Below are positions 9,278 to 17,349 of a stretch of DNA of 64,000 nucleotides, one piece after another. The stretch is from positions 32,889-96,888 of the forward strand of contig NZ_BJYT01000016.1 of the NCBI RefSeq assembly GCF_007991655.1, read 5' to 3'. The position numbers were made by a program, and so were the translations under genes. The notes under the pieces were generated by a model. That model did not search any database and was not told the origin of the DNA. It saw only the letters and a list, made by a program, of their open reading frames with translations. Source of the DNA: Segetibacter aerophilus (lineage in GTDB: Bacteria; Bacteroidota; Bacteroidia; Chitinophagales; Chitinophagaceae). Within the stretch, counting starts at the first letter, position 1; every line of letters starts with the position of its first letter.

Positions 9278-9301
9278 ATGCCTTTGCCTAAAAAAATATG
9301 A
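9278..9301 (+). CDS. Possible 7-residue leader peptide
   Basis: ATG CCT TTG CCT AAA AAA ATA TGA would encode MPLPKKI. It has a G-rich purine stretch (AGGTAGGGGG) just upstream. Its stop overlaps the ATG of the next gene in an ATGA arrangement, which would couple translation. This is speculative because the frame is very short. Confidence 0.25.
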   Translation: MPLPKKI

Positions 9302-9666
9302 AGAACATTAAGAATTTTAATAAGATGAGTAATAATAGTGAGAAGTTAGAAATTACAGTGTTTACCGACTGGTTATATTTTCAACCTCAACACTTGAGCA
9401 ACTTGATTGATGTGCTTGAGTTTGTTGAGTGTACTGTGTTGTATTATCATATCAAAAGGGGCAAGCAGGAAATTTATTTATGCATCGAGGAAAAGATGGA
9501 ACTGAACATTAGAGAGGATATAAAAACGAATATTAAAAAGATGAACGATGATGAAACGAAAAAACAGGTGGTTATCGTAAAAGTAAGAGGTATTGACCTG
9601 GAAGGTCATAAAGTTCAAACGGTTACTGTCAAGGAATATGCAGTTGAAATAATGGATGCAGAGTAA
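9298..9666 (+). CDS. Unknown small protein, first gene of an element operon
   Basis: A 122-residue soluble protein with no family I recognise. The N-terminus may instead start at the ATG at 9325 (MSNNSEKLEITVFT). The middle alternates hydrophobic and charged residues (VLYYHIKRGKQEIYLCIEEK) like a small alpha/beta domain. It overlaps the next gene by 11 bases, so the two are probably co-transcribed. Confidence 0.55.
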   Translation: MKNIKNFNKMSNNSEKLEITVFTDWLYFQPQHLSNLIDVLEFVECTVLYYHIKRGKQEIYLCIEEKMELNIREDIKTNIKKMNDDETKKQVVIVKVRGIDLEGHKVQTVTVKEYAVEIMDAE

Positions 9667-10441
9667 TTTAAAAATTCAAGAAATGAAAAAGGTAAAGGAA
9701 GATACAACAGGTAAGATGATACATGTACGCTTAGCTGATTTGAATAGACTAATTGGGGTATCCGACAAAAATGGTATTAAGGTGTTGATGTACTTCGTTG
9801 ACAACTACAATGCAATGATATTAATACCTGAAGAAATGTACATCAATGTGCTCAGAGATGTTACCGAAAGGAAGCTGGCAGCTTGCTTAAAATATAATGG
9901 TTTCAATGGCGCTGAGACCATTGAGTTTCTGGTGAGATTCGATGAAGAGAGAAAAGAGGAAATTCTACACGCACAGAGTTATCTGGTAACGTTGGATGAT
10001 ACCGTGGATACTGGAGTTAAGAATGAAGAGTTGGTTGAACCGATTGAAGTACCAGAGCATACAGACCCGCAAAAAGGCGATGGAGTTATACCAGTACCAG
10101 TGGATGTACTCGTAGACATGCAGAACGGGTTACAGTACGCTGTGGAGTTGTTGTTGACCATTGGTGAAGAGTTTTACAACAACAACTATGATGGCTTCCA
10201 ATATTTAATTACGATACAGAAAAAGGTTAGGCTATTTCAAGACTTTCACATGGGTAAAGGGAAAAAGGACTGTGGAGTTTCCAACGAAGAAGAAGTGGTG
10301 GATAAGTTCAAAGACAAGATTTTCACGTCTAAAGGTGACATAAATCTGCGAACGGTAAAACAGATAGCTTTTGCAGCTGGATGGATAGACCAGACGTACA
10401 TAGGGGTGATACATCTAATCTATATGTTAACGGTGAAATGA
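9656..10441 (+). CDS. Unknown acidic protein, second gene of the operon
   Basis: A 261-residue soluble protein, not recognised. The first half has a compact domain (about 20-100, MIHVRLADLNRLIGVSDKNG); a low-complexity acidic and proline-containing linker follows (about 120-150, VEPIEVPEHTDPQKGDG). The C-terminus is helical. It starts inside the previous gene (an alternative ATG at 9683 removes that overlap) and its stop overlaps the next ATG as ATGA. Confidence 0.55.
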   Translation: MQSNLKIQEMKKVKEDTTGKMIHVRLADLNRLIGVSDKNGIKVLMYFVDNYNAMILIPEEMYINVLRDVTERKLAACLKYNGFNGAETIEFLVRFDEERKEEILHAQSYLVTLDDTVDTGVKNEELVEPIEVPEHTDPQKGDGVIPVPVDVLVDMQNGLQYAVELLLTIGEEFYNNNYDGFQYLITIQKKVRLFQDFHMGKGKKDCGVSNEEEVVDKFKDKIFTSKGDINLRTVKQIAFAAGWIDQTYIGVIHLIYMLTVK

Positions 10442-10572
10442 TCGACCATTACGGTGGTAATGCTGCTGAAGAAGTTGCTTCAGTATATAAGTTCTGTTTA
10501 TACCTAAAAAATAAAGAAGAGTACGCAGTACTGAAAAGGGCAGATATTCGACAGTATCACTATTCAGCCTGA
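10438..10572 (+). CDS. Small unknown protein coupled by an ATGA overlap
   Basis: A 44-residue frame, MIDHYGGNAAEEVASVYKFC onward, ending RQYHYSA. Its ATG overlaps the previous stop codon by one base (ATGA), the usual sign of translational coupling; a longer start at 10381 would overlap deeply and is less likely. Function unknown. Confidence 0.45.
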   Translation: MIDHYGGNAAEEVASVYKFCLYLKNKEEYAVLKRADIRQYHYSA

Positions 10573-10596
10573 CATTATTAATTGAAAAAGATATTG

Positions 10597-10677
10597 ATGA
10601 AACAAAAGAGTAAGCATTCAGAGCAAACACGTAACATATTTTTAGAACTAAGACGGGCAATTGAAGATGAGCTTTAA
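10597..10677 (+). CDS. Very short frame, possible 26-residue peptide or gene remnant
   Basis: Encodes MKQKSKHSEQTRNIFLELRR onward, ending AIEDEL. The charged helical composition looks protein-like. It ends 17 bases before the first cassette gene. It may be the 5' stub of an element gene cut by arrival of the cassette array; no continuation was found. Confidence 0.3.
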   Translation: MKQKSKHSEQTRNIFLELRRAIEDEL

Positions 10678-10693
10678 GGTGCATCTTCTAAGC

Positions 10694-11161
10694 ATGAGAA
10701 GACTTTTAATACTTATACTGCTTGTACCAACACTTACCTTATCACAAAAAGTGACGACGACAGAGTTTGGTGGAGCTAATAACATTTATAATGATGGGAT
10801 AAAACGTTACTTAATTCTATCGGTACAGAATAAAAAACACAACCAAGACACGTTCTATGTTCAGCAGGACAACGTTATTACTGATAGCTTAATGACGAGA
10901 ATTTATGGTAGTAAGGTGGTGGTTGCTGATAGCAGCGTTATTGAAGAGAAGCTTAGGCAAAATGGCTCTTTTATGCTACACAAGTTGTTTCCACTGAGCT
11001 TTGATAAAGGTGTGTTTTACGTTAGCCTTGTGCTCTTTAGTGTAACAAAGACAAATGGTGAAGTTTACTTTGCAAATACAGCGACTTTCAAACTGGAATA
11101 CCTATTCTATACCAGAATGAAAGCGTTTCAATTTACCAAAGGTAGAAGCTACGGTCACTAA
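10694..11161 (+). CDS. Cassette 1: secreted protein of unknown function
   Basis: 155 residues with a signal peptide (MRRLLILILLVPTLTLSQ). I chose the ATG at 10694 because it places the signal peptide at the N-terminus; earlier starts at 10661 (TTG) and 10667 add a polar leader. The mature part is rich in beta-type segments and is not recognised. The stop lies 6 bases before an attC-type R'' box. The 5' boundary of this first cassette is unclear: no base run complementary to its R'' box was found upstream. Confidence 0.65.
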   Translation: MRRLLILILLVPTLTLSQKVTTTEFGGANNIYNDGIKRYLILSVQNKKHNQDTFYVQQDNVITDSLMTRIYGSKVVVADSSVIEEKLRQNGSFMLHKLFPLSFDKGVFYVSLVLFSVTKTNGEVYFANTATFKLEYLFYTRMKAFQFTKGRSYGH

Positions 11162-11167
11162 AGCAGC

Positions 11168-11300
11168 GTACAACAAAGGCTTATGTTCAAGTTGGGCTGA
11201 AGGACGTATATTAACCATTGAAACAATAATTAACGGCAGTGGTGGTTTGAAGCGTTAGCTTTCCAAATAACCAACCTGCGCAAAGCCATCCACGTTGGCT
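11168..11300 (+). repeat. attC-like site 1 (family B)
   Basis: R'' box GTACAAC (11168-11174) and R' box GTTGGCT (11294-11300), 133 bases. Inner arms are GGCTTATGTTCAAGTTGG and, on the other side, CCAACCTGCGCAAAGCC, which pair with an extra unpaired base, as attC arms do. Confidence 0.75.
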
Positions 11301-11308
11301 GCAAAATT

Positions 11309-11974
11309 GTGAGACACTTTCTATCCATATTGGCAATATTTTTCACTGCTTCTTGTTTAACAGCAACCGACAAGACAATTCAAGGAAACACAAGATTTGA
11401 CACGTTGCCTTTGCCTGCTGATAGTGCGACATTCTACTTCAAAATAAAAACTAACTGGCAAGACACAACACGAGATGCACTTGACACATTTGTCAATACA
11501 TGGTATTCTAAGATGTTATTTGCACTAAAAGAGCCAGTTTTAAAAGATTATAAAGCTGGCAAAGAAGTTTATCGTTTCACCTGGCTGCGCACTTTTAATC
11601 ATCCTGTTGTTATTAGACTTGAAAAGCAAGGAGACATTGTTCGACTGTTCAGCAAAGTAAGTGATGGTGCTGGCGGTTACGAGCCAGGAAAGATTATTTT
11701 TGACACGACCGTTAATTTAACTTCAAAGCAGATTGACACCATTAATTCCAGGCTTGATACTGCAAAGTTTTGGTTGCTTCAAACAGAAGCAAATAATAAC
11801 AATGGTAACGATGGCTCAGAATGGATCATTGAAGTCTACAAAGACAAACATTATCACATGGCAGTTCGTTGGACACCAGACAAGGGAACAGCCTTTAGAA
11901 GTATTGGGGAATATCTGCTTTCTATTTTGCAAATTAAAAATGAAATGACAGGTAGAGACCAAGGGGACTATTAA
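11309..11974 (+). CDS. Cassette 2: lipoprotein of unknown function
   Basis: 221 residues from a GTG start nine bases after the R' box. The lipobox is FTASC near residue 16. The mature protein carries WYSKMLFALKEPVL and a WIIEVYKDKHYHMAVRWTP segment. It resembles uncharacterised Bacteroidota lipoproteins, but I assign no function. It is one of a series of single-gene, same-strand units. Confidence 0.7.
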   Translation: MRHFLSILAIFFTASCLTATDKTIQGNTRFDTLPLPADSATFYFKIKTNWQDTTRDALDTFVNTWYSKMLFALKEPVLKDYKAGKEVYRFTWLRTFNHPVVIRLEKQGDIVRLFSKVSDGAGGYEPGKIIFDTTVNLTSKQIDTINSRLDTAKFWLLQTEANNNNGNDGSEWIIEVYKDKHYHMAVRWTPDKGTAFRSIGEYLLSILQIKNEMTGRDQGDY

Positions 11975-11976
11975 TT

Positions 11977-12103
11977 GCCAAAATCAGCTTTATGGAAGCA
12001 GGGCAGAAGAATATAAATTCAACAAACTTTATTGAACAACATCAAGCAAGTGAAGCGACAGAACATTAATTCCCTGCCTTCATAAAGCTGAAAAATGTTA
12101 TAG
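11977..12103 (+). repeat. attC-like site 2 (family C)
   Basis: Degenerate R'' GCCAAAA (11977-11983) and R' GTTATAG (12097-12103). Arms CAGCTTTATGGAAGCAGGG and CCCTGCCTTCATAAAGCTG pair almost perfectly. This R'' closes only weakly with the start of its own cassette (GCCAA against TTGGC). Confidence 0.7.
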
Positions 12104-12120
12104 GCAATTTTTTTCAACAC

Positions 12121-12702
12121 ATGAACTTCACCAATCGTCGATACTTCCTTACGCAAACCTTCCAGATTAAAGGAAGCTCAATACTTGTTAACAGAAAGAC
12201 GCTGTTTGAAGAAGTTGAATTTGAGATTTTGTTTGAGCGGTTAGCAAGTAAGAAAAGAACAGAGGCAAAAACTAACAGTAATCTTTTCTTTACAGGAATT
12301 ATCTTCTTTATAATGAATATGTTTTTCTTATCAGGCTCTATAATTGAAATGGCAGGAATTTGTATTGTGGTTGCTTTGATTTTAATTATTACATCTTTCA
12401 TAGACAAAAAGAGAACGATAACAATTGCTGGCTATGACGGAAACAATATTGTACTATATTTTACAAAATCTAACAAAGGAGAAGTTTCAGGTTTTGTGGA
12501 CCAATTATTCAAAGCAGCCAACGACTTCCTGCTCAATAAGTATAAGAAGATAGATAAGGCTCTTCCTACTGAACCGCAACTTGACAACATTCAGTTTCTT
12601 AGGAACAGAGAAATTATTTCGGAAGAGGAGTACGAAGCTCTTAAAGACAGGTTATATGGACGTGATAATATTTCCAACATTGGATTTGGCAACAGTAATT
12701 AA
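12121..12702 (+). CDS. Cassette 3: membrane protein with a SHOCT-like C-terminus
   Basis: 193 residues. Two hydrophobic segments (FFTGIIFFIMNMFFLSG and GICIVVALILIITSF, about 60-95) form a hairpin in the membrane. The C-terminus, LDNIQFLRNREIISEEEYEA then LKDRLYG, resembles the short SHOCT domain found at the ends of many membrane proteins. Function unknown. The ATG is 17 bases after the R' box. Confidence 0.7.
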   Translation: MNFTNRRYFLTQTFQIKGSSILVNRKTLFEEVEFEILFERLASKKRTEAKTNSNLFFTGIIFFIMNMFFLSGSIIEMAGICIVVALILIITSFIDKKRTITIAGYDGNNIVLYFTKSNKGEVSGFVDQLFKAANDFLLNKYKKIDKALPTEPQLDNIQFLRNREIISEEEYEALKDRLYGRDNISNIGFGNSN

Positions 12703-12708
12703 AACTGC

Positions 12709-12903
12709 CTATAACAAGGGTATTGATGCAAGTGTGGCATGACGTTGTTACTTCAGCTATGTGCAACCATAAGCTGTAGTTCAAGCGTAACGATTAACAT
12801 TCAGCAATCGAACAAACAATGAACTTTTAACTATAAATTGAGCAGCGGTTATCAGCAGACGGAATGCTATTTACCCACCTGCACAAAGCCCTCTTCGTTG
12901 TAA
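12709..12903 (+). repeat. attC-like site 3 (family E, long)
   Basis: R'' CTATAAC (12709-12715; exact complement of this cassette's own R' start GTTATAG) and R' GTTGTAA (12897-12903), 195 bases. Arms AGGGTATTGATGCAAGTGTGG and CCCACCTGCACAAAGCCCT pair with mismatches. It is longer than the usual attC range and may contain an insertion. Confidence 0.7.
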
Positions 12904-12911
12904 GCAACTTT

Positions 12912-13253
12912 ATGACACCACACTTGGAAAACAAACTAAAGGCTGAAATAAGAAAACTTGTTTCAAATGCAAAAGCCATCTTGACTAACCAAATTGGTTT
13001 TCCATTAGGTGTAAGCAAAATGCACACACTAATCGTTTATATCAATCAGATTGAGCCGATAACAAACATTAATTTTTCTGTTGTTAACGAATACCTGTCG
13101 AAGATTGATGGATGTCCAATAGGTTCAGAAAGACTTCAATGGGAAAAGGAAGCACTTAAAAAGCAAGATAAAATTATTGACGAAGCTACTTATTACTATA
13201 AAGATAGAATAGTGGATACTTGCTTTCACATCATTAATCTTCTTAATAATTAA
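12912..13253 (+). CDS. Cassette 4: small soluble protein of unknown function
   Basis: 113 residues from the ATG 8 bases after the R' box; a longer frame from 12864 would begin inside the attC site and is rejected. There is no signal peptide. The sequence is mostly helical with a conserved-looking ERLQWEKEALKKQDKIIDE segment. No family recognised. Confidence 0.65.
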   Translation: MTPHLENKLKAEIRKLVSNAKAILTNQIGFPLGVSKMHTLIVYINQIEPITNINFSVVNEYLSKIDGCPIGSERLQWEKEALKKQDKIIDEATYYYKDRIVDTCFHIINLLNN

Positions 13254-13267
13254 AACGGAAAAGCTGC

Positions 13268-13398
13268 TTACAACATCAGCTTCTATGCAATAGTGGCTTA
13301 GGAACAGCGTTAAACAGAATATCTTTAATAAGCTTTAGAACAGTAGTTAAAATTAAAACATGAATACCACTACTGCATAAAGCTGAAAAACGTTGTGC
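13268..13398 (+). repeat. attC-like site 4 (family A)
   Basis: R'' TTACAAC (13268-13274; complement of the cassette's own start GTTGTAA) and R' GTTGTGC (13392-13398), 131 bases. Arms CAGCTTCTATGCAATAGTGG and CCACTACTGCATAAAGCTG pair with extrahelical bases. Confidence 0.85.
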
Positions 13399-13433
13399 GT
13401 CATGCTAAAGCGAAGAAAATTCCCCTAATCTTT

Positions 13434-13925
13434 ATGAAAGACAGGAAAGTTGATATTGACCAAATGATGATAGATGAATGGAGACAGCTTGGTTTCTATT
13501 ATGACTTTGACGACCGCCTTTCGGTAAATCAGTGGAGATTTTACGGAAGCAAACAAGGACTTTTAAACTTTGTAAAGCTGCTGGGCGATTATGTAAATAA
13601 CAAAAACAACGACCAGTTTTCAGAACATGAACACTACGGACCATATATGTATCTGAAAATTATTACACTGGAGAACCAATGTGTAATAAATGAAAATGCT
13701 ATTGGTGGGACAATTGAGGACTTGAAAAGACTAAGAAATCTACTTGCTGACAAAATCGAAAAAAGTTTACCTGGACAAACGTTTTCAATTGACAAAGACT
13801 TTGGAGAAGACAATACTGTCACCGCAAAATTCTTTGTTATGGCTAAAGACTTTGACCCAGTGACAATGGATGAATTAATAATGTCTGGTAGACAAAAAAT
13901 AGTAAACGAGCAAAACATAAAGTAA
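13434..13925 (+). CDS. Cassette 5: cytosolic protein, possibly immunity-like
   Basis: 163 residues from the ATG at 13434 (a GTG at 13395 inside the R' box would add 13 residues). There is no signal peptide. The segment WRFYGSKQGLLNFVKLLGDY followed by SEHEHYGPYMYLKI is reminiscent of small immunity-type proteins of polymorphic toxin systems (Imm32-like), but this is a weak resemblance from memory. No toxin gene is adjacent. Confidence 0.6.
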   Translation: MKDRKVDIDQMMIDEWRQLGFYYDFDDRLSVNQWRFYGSKQGLLNFVKLLGDYVNNKNNDQFSEHEHYGPYMYLKIITLENQCVINENAIGGTIEDLKRLRNLLADKIEKSLPGQTFSIDKDFGEDNTVTAKFFVMAKDFDPVTMDELIMSGRQKIVNEQNIK

Positions 13926-13955
13926 GAGCTTTTAGGTGCTGAAAGAAGCACGAAC

Positions 13956-14086
13956 GCACAACAGTGTGTTTATAAAATTGTGGCGGCACATTAAGCATTC
14001 AACTTTTTATCTCTATTTTGCTTGTGTGGTTATTGTAACTGACGTTTTTCAATTGCCACAACTTCATTAACACTTTAACGTTAGGC
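13956..14086 (+). repeat. attC-like site 5 (family D)
   Basis: R'' GCACAAC (13956-13962; complement of its cassette's start GTTGTGC) and R' GTTAGGC (14080-14086), 131 bases. Arms GTGTGTTTATAAAATTGTGGC and GCCACAACTTCATTAACAC pair imperfectly. Confidence 0.8.
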
Positions 14087-14127
14087 GCAAATATGGAAAA
14101 CTCTTCAATTAACATCTTATAGTCTGA

Positions 14128-14544
14128 ATGACAAGATTATTTTACTTCTTACTTATTTCTTTGTGCTGTGCGTGTAGTTCATCTACAAATTCAAATCAGG
14201 GTACAGCTCCTAAGCCTGAAACTATTTCAACAGACCATTCCATTCTTGGGGAAGAAAATGCAAGAAAGCAGTTAAATGATTGCCTAAAAGGAAAAGGTCA
14301 GCCCTTTACTTGGGACACCTTAATTAAAACTCCTGCAACTGCAATAGCCATTGCTGAACCAATATTATTTGATGTTTTTGGCAAAGAGCAGATACTCCAA
14401 GAGAAGCCTTATGAAATTTATCAGATGGAAGGATACTGGTACATTGCAGGAACGTTACCAAAGAGCTATAACAAAGGTGGAGCATTTGAAATAATTTTTA
14501 GCGCAAAAGATGGACGGATTATAAGGTTAACGCACTACAAATAA
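14128..14544 (+). CDS. Cassette 6: lipoprotein resembling NTF2-fold immunity proteins
   Basis: 138 residues with a lipobox (LCCAC) near residue 15. The C-terminal half, IAEPILFDVFGKEQI, then KPYEIYQMEGYWYIAGTLP, then GGAFEIIFSAKDGRI, fits the pattern of the NTF2-fold immunity (YbbC/YhhH-like) family. Such proteins usually protect against a toxin delivered by rivals or kin. Here it stands alone without a toxin, which suits an orphan-immunity role (inference). The ATG is 41 bases after the R' box. Confidence 0.7.
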   Translation: MTRLFYFLLISLCCACSSSTNSNQGTAPKPETISTDHSILGEENARKQLNDCLKGKGQPFTWDTLIKTPATAIAIAEPILFDVFGKEQILQEKPYEIYQMEGYWYIAGTLPKSYNKGGAFEIIFSAKDGRIIRLTHYK

Positions 14545-14553
14545 CAAACATGC

Positions 14554-14686
14554 GCCTAACAACAGCTTGTATGCAATAGTGGCTTTAGTAATAACCTTAA
14601 ACACAATATCTTTAATCAGCTTCAGCACAATGGTATACTTCATAACAATGACTACCACTACTGCATAAAGCTGAAAACCGTTAGGC
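14554..14686 (+). repeat. attC-like site 6 (family A)
   Basis: R'' GCCTAAC (14554-14560) and R' GTTAGGC (14680-14686), both fitting the RYYYAAC/GTTRRRY consensus; 133 bases. TGCGCCTAAC is the exact 10-base complement of its own cassette start. Arms CAGCTTGTATGCAATAGTGG and CCACTACTGCATAAAGCTG. Confidence 0.9.
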
Positions 14687-14695
14687 GCAATTCAT

Positions 14696-15088
14696 ATGAA
14701 TAAGTATTCTTCTATTAAATACCGTCCTTCAATTCTCCTAATTGTTTGCTGTCTTCTTTCTTCATGTAGGGGGTCCAAGACTAAAAGCCTCTCGTTCGAA
14801 GGGTGCCGAGCAACATATGTTGAGTACTTAGGCGGTAAAAAAGAATTGTATGCAGGTCACTTTATCACTAATGCGATGGAGTTAGAAGCTGCACAACGAA
14901 AGTTGGGTGATTGCCTTTGTGAGGAGTACTTGAAAACAAGAGACAGCACAATACGTAATAAAATTATCGAACTCTACAATGAAAAGGAAACGTACTTCAC
15001 TCCTTCTACTGAAATCACTACCAATAATTTTGATTCTATTATCAAGCATAGAAAAGAGGTTTTTGACACTACGATGTTGATTGACTAA
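14696..15088 (+). CDS. Cassette 7: lipoprotein of unknown function
   Basis: 130 residues with a lipobox (CLLSSC) near residue 23. The ATG lies 9 bases after the R' box. The mature part is helical (AMELEAAQRKLGDCLCEEYL). No family recognised. Confidence 0.65.
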   Translation: MNKYSSIKYRPSILLIVCCLLSSCRGSKTKSLSFEGCRATYVEYLGGKKELYAGHFITNAMELEAAQRKLGDCLCEEYLKTRDSTIRNKIIELYNEKETYFTPSTEITTNNFDSIIKHRKEVFDTTMLID

Positions 15089-15093
15089 CATGC

Positions 15094-15226
15094 GTCTAAC
15101 AACAGCTTCTATGCAATAGTGGCTTTAGTAATAATTTTAAACAGAATATCTTTAATTAGCTTTAGTAAGGTGGCAAACATTAGAACAACGAATACCACCA
15201 CTGCATAAAGCTGAAAAACGTTGGCT
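15094..15226 (+). repeat. attC-like site 7 (family A)
   Basis: R'' GTCTAAC (15094-15100; one mismatch to its own cassette start GTTAGGC) and R' GTTGGCT (15220-15226), 133 bases. R'' and R' do not match each other, because R' belongs to the next cassette. Arms as in site 6. Confidence 0.85.
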
Positions 15227-15273
15227 GCAACTTATGGAACCAGCCTTAAAATGCGTCTTACTGAAAAGACTTT

Positions 15274-15780
15274 ATGCGATTACCCATTCAACTTATTATC
15301 TGCTTTTGTACTGTGACAACATTTGTTTCGTGTTCACCTAAAGCTGAGAATACTGAAGATGAACTAAGTAGACAGAATAACACTTTTGACACCTCGAAAA
15401 TTGCACTGATCTCCTTCAAGCAGACTTCGAATTGGCCTTTTCCTAATGAATACATACCTACAACTCTAAATGCGCTGGAAATTATTCAGCTGGATAGCCT
15501 AATCAATTCATGCGCCCTAAGCTACAACAGTAGGCTGTCAGAGGACAATAGGGATGCTTATGGAATAAATTTTAGCAAACGTCATTACAAAAGACAGTAT
15601 GTGCCAGTTCTCAATTCAAAAGGCGAAAAAGAGGTGTGGGCAAACTTCTTCTGCAAAGAATGGGAGAATTGGAAACAAGAAATTGTCTTTATAAAAGATG
15701 GTGGAAACTGTTTTTTTGAACTCAAAATTAACTTGACCACCAAGGCCTGTTCTGCGGTACATGTGAATGGTTATGCTTGA
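15274..15780 (+). CDS. Cassette 8: lipoprotein of unknown function
   Basis: 168 residues with a lipobox (TFVSC) near residue 20 followed by a charged linker. The mature domain includes YKRQYVPVLNSKGEKEVWAN and FCKEWENWKQEIVFIKDGG, a pattern I associate with uncharacterised Bacteroidota lipoproteins. No function assigned. The start is 47 bases after the R' box. Confidence 0.65.
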   Translation: MRLPIQLIICFCTVTTFVSCSPKAENTEDELSRQNNTFDTSKIALISFKQTSNWPFPNEYIPTTLNALEIIQLDSLINSCALSYNSRLSEDNRDAYGINFSKRHYKRQYVPVLNSKGEKEVWANFFCKEWENWKQEIVFIKDGGNCFFELKINLTTKACSAVHVNGYA

Positions 15781-15788
15781 CACGCTGC

Positions 15789-15923
15789 AACCAACATAGG
15801 CTTCATGCAATACAGGCAAAAGAATAAATTCTCAACAAAAGAATTACTATTTTGCTTCAGAAAGCGTATGAGGCAACAGAACATAAATTTCCTGTACTGC
15901 ATGAAGCCATTTCAACGTTAGCT
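15789..15923 (+). repeat. attC-like site 8 (family C)
   Basis: R'' AACCAAC (15789-15795; one mismatch to the complement of its cassette start GTTGGCT) and R' GTTAGCT (15917-15923), 135 bases. Arms GGCTTCATGCAATACAGG and CCTGTACTGCATGAAGCC pair nearly perfectly. Confidence 0.85.
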
Positions 15924-15963
15924 GATATGTTAGGAGAGAGGTGGTAAGCCCGAAAACTATTTG

Positions 15964-16563
15964 ATGAAGGAAAAATTTACTGTCTTTTTTATGGTTGTCC
16001 TTATTGTAGGTATAGCCGTCTACTTTAGTTATACAAATGGATGGTACGAGTTTCGGAGAAACACTGATACTCCTAAAGAATTTTTAAACCCGACAAGTAC
16101 AAGTAAAGAAAATTATAGTAGAGACAGCATAGAGATAAACAATCAGGTTAAAACGCTGATAGCAAGACACAAAGATTTTTTTTATAGTAAAGAGTACTTT
16201 GAAGGAACTAACATACTTATTGACACCATCGTTTATAGCCCCCGTTTAGACAAATTAGCCGTTTTAGTAATCACAAAAAATCCAGCATCACGACAGTTGC
16301 AGCCAGCCAAGGACAAGCATTATTATTATAACGGGACAAGTTACTTAGGTGTTAGAAAAGGCGATACAATAAGTCTAAGTTGGCTTGGCCCCGTTTTTAC
16401 TAATTCAATGGACAAAAGTGAATTATCTAATGAGCTAAGAGAGGCTTGCTTCAGAACTTTTGTTTCTAAAGACACCACTAAAGAATATTCTTATAAGTAC
16501 AATCTTAACGACATACGGTTTTGGACAAGCAGCGTATGGCGGTTAATTGATGAAACAAATTAA
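15964..16563 (+). CDS. Cassette 9: single-span membrane-anchored protein
   Basis: 199 residues from the ATG at 15964 (a TTG one codon earlier is possible). The N-terminal hydrophobic segment KFTVFFMVVLIVGIAVYFSY would anchor an outward-facing domain. The rest (KLAVLVITKNPASRQ, HYYYNGTSYLGVRKGDTISL) looks like a beta-rich domain of unknown role. Confidence 0.65.
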   Translation: MKEKFTVFFMVVLIVGIAVYFSYTNGWYEFRRNTDTPKEFLNPTSTSKENYSRDSIEINNQVKTLIARHKDFFYSKEYFEGTNILIDTIVYSPRLDKLAVLVITKNPASRQLQPAKDKHYYYNGTSYLGVRKGDTISLSWLGPVFTNSMDKSELSNELREACFRTFVSKDTTKEYSYKYNLNDIRFWTSSVWRLIDETN

Positions 16564-16638
16564 AACAGAAGAATCAAAAGACGACAAAGTGAAATTCCCT
16601 GAAAATGGTTTACGAACCCATTTTATAGAAAACACATC

Positions 16639-16770
16639 AGCTAACAACAGCTTTATGCAATAGTGGCTTTAGGAATACTTTAAACAGAATATCTTTAATG
16701 AGCTTTAGAAAGTAGTCAGACGGTGAAGCGAATGAACACCACTACTGCATAAAGCTGAAAACCGTGACTT
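16639..16770 (+). repeat. attC-like site 9 (family A)
   Basis: R'' AGCTAAC (16639-16645), with ATCAGCTAAC the exact complement of its cassette start, and R' GTGACTT (16764-16770), 132 bases. R' has GTG where GTT is expected, which may impair recombination at this site. Confidence 0.8.
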
Positions 16771-16779
16771 GCAAGCACA

Positions 16780-17349
16780 ATGACAACTCGGTACTTAATT
16801 ATCTTCTTCTTACTTGTAGCTTCTTGTAATTCTGGTAGGGACACAAATTCTTTAGGTAAACCCACATCTTTTGAAGCACCAGAGCTTTCTGTTGCCTGTT
16901 CGAAAGTCATCAAGACATTACGTAATGAATTTCATGGAGTTGCGATTATAAGCACTGCTGGTAACATCGAGAAAGACAGCCTTATATCACACCTTAATCG
17001 CCTTAAGTCGTATGGCGTGGTAGAGAACAGCGGGTTTGAGACATTCGTCAAGAGATGTAATAATTTGAGGTTTGTTACTTGGAAGTCAAATAACCGTGAA
17101 CAGATTATAACACGGATAGAGAAAGTAACTTACAAAACTGATGTAAGTGGAAATACAATTAAAGTAACAGACTTTGACGTTTATTCTACTAACAAACCAA
17201 ATCATTTTGCATTGAGAATAATCAACGACTACCAATTTGAATATTTAATACTGGACCATGAGAAATACACAAGAGTATCAGAAAGTGTTTTAGTAGGAGT
17301 TGATGAAGCAATGGCGGGCTTAGATGCGACCAGGAATGCCTGCAAGTAA
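16780..17349 (+). CDS. Cassette 10: lipoprotein of unknown function
   Basis: 189 residues with a lipobox (LVASC) near residue 16. The ATG is 9 bases after the R' box. The mature part is an alpha/beta domain (FHGVAIISTAGNIEKDSLIS, YEYLILDHEKY-like end). Not recognised. Its stop codon lies inside the R'' box of the following attC site. Confidence 0.65.
   Translation: MTTRYLIIFFLLVASCNSGRDTNSLGKPTSFEAPELSVACSKVIKTLRNEFHGVAIISTAGNIEKDSLISHLNRLKSYGVVENSGFETFVKRCNNLRFVTWKSNNREQIITRIEKVTYKTDVSGNTIKVTDFDVYSTNKPNHFALRIINDYQFEYLILDHEKYTRVSESVLVGVDEAMAGLDATRNACK

Noticed and set aside
12864..12911. Longer N-terminus for the cassette 4 protein
   Set aside because: That part lies inside the attC stem and R' box; the ATG at 12912 gives a unit starting just after R'.
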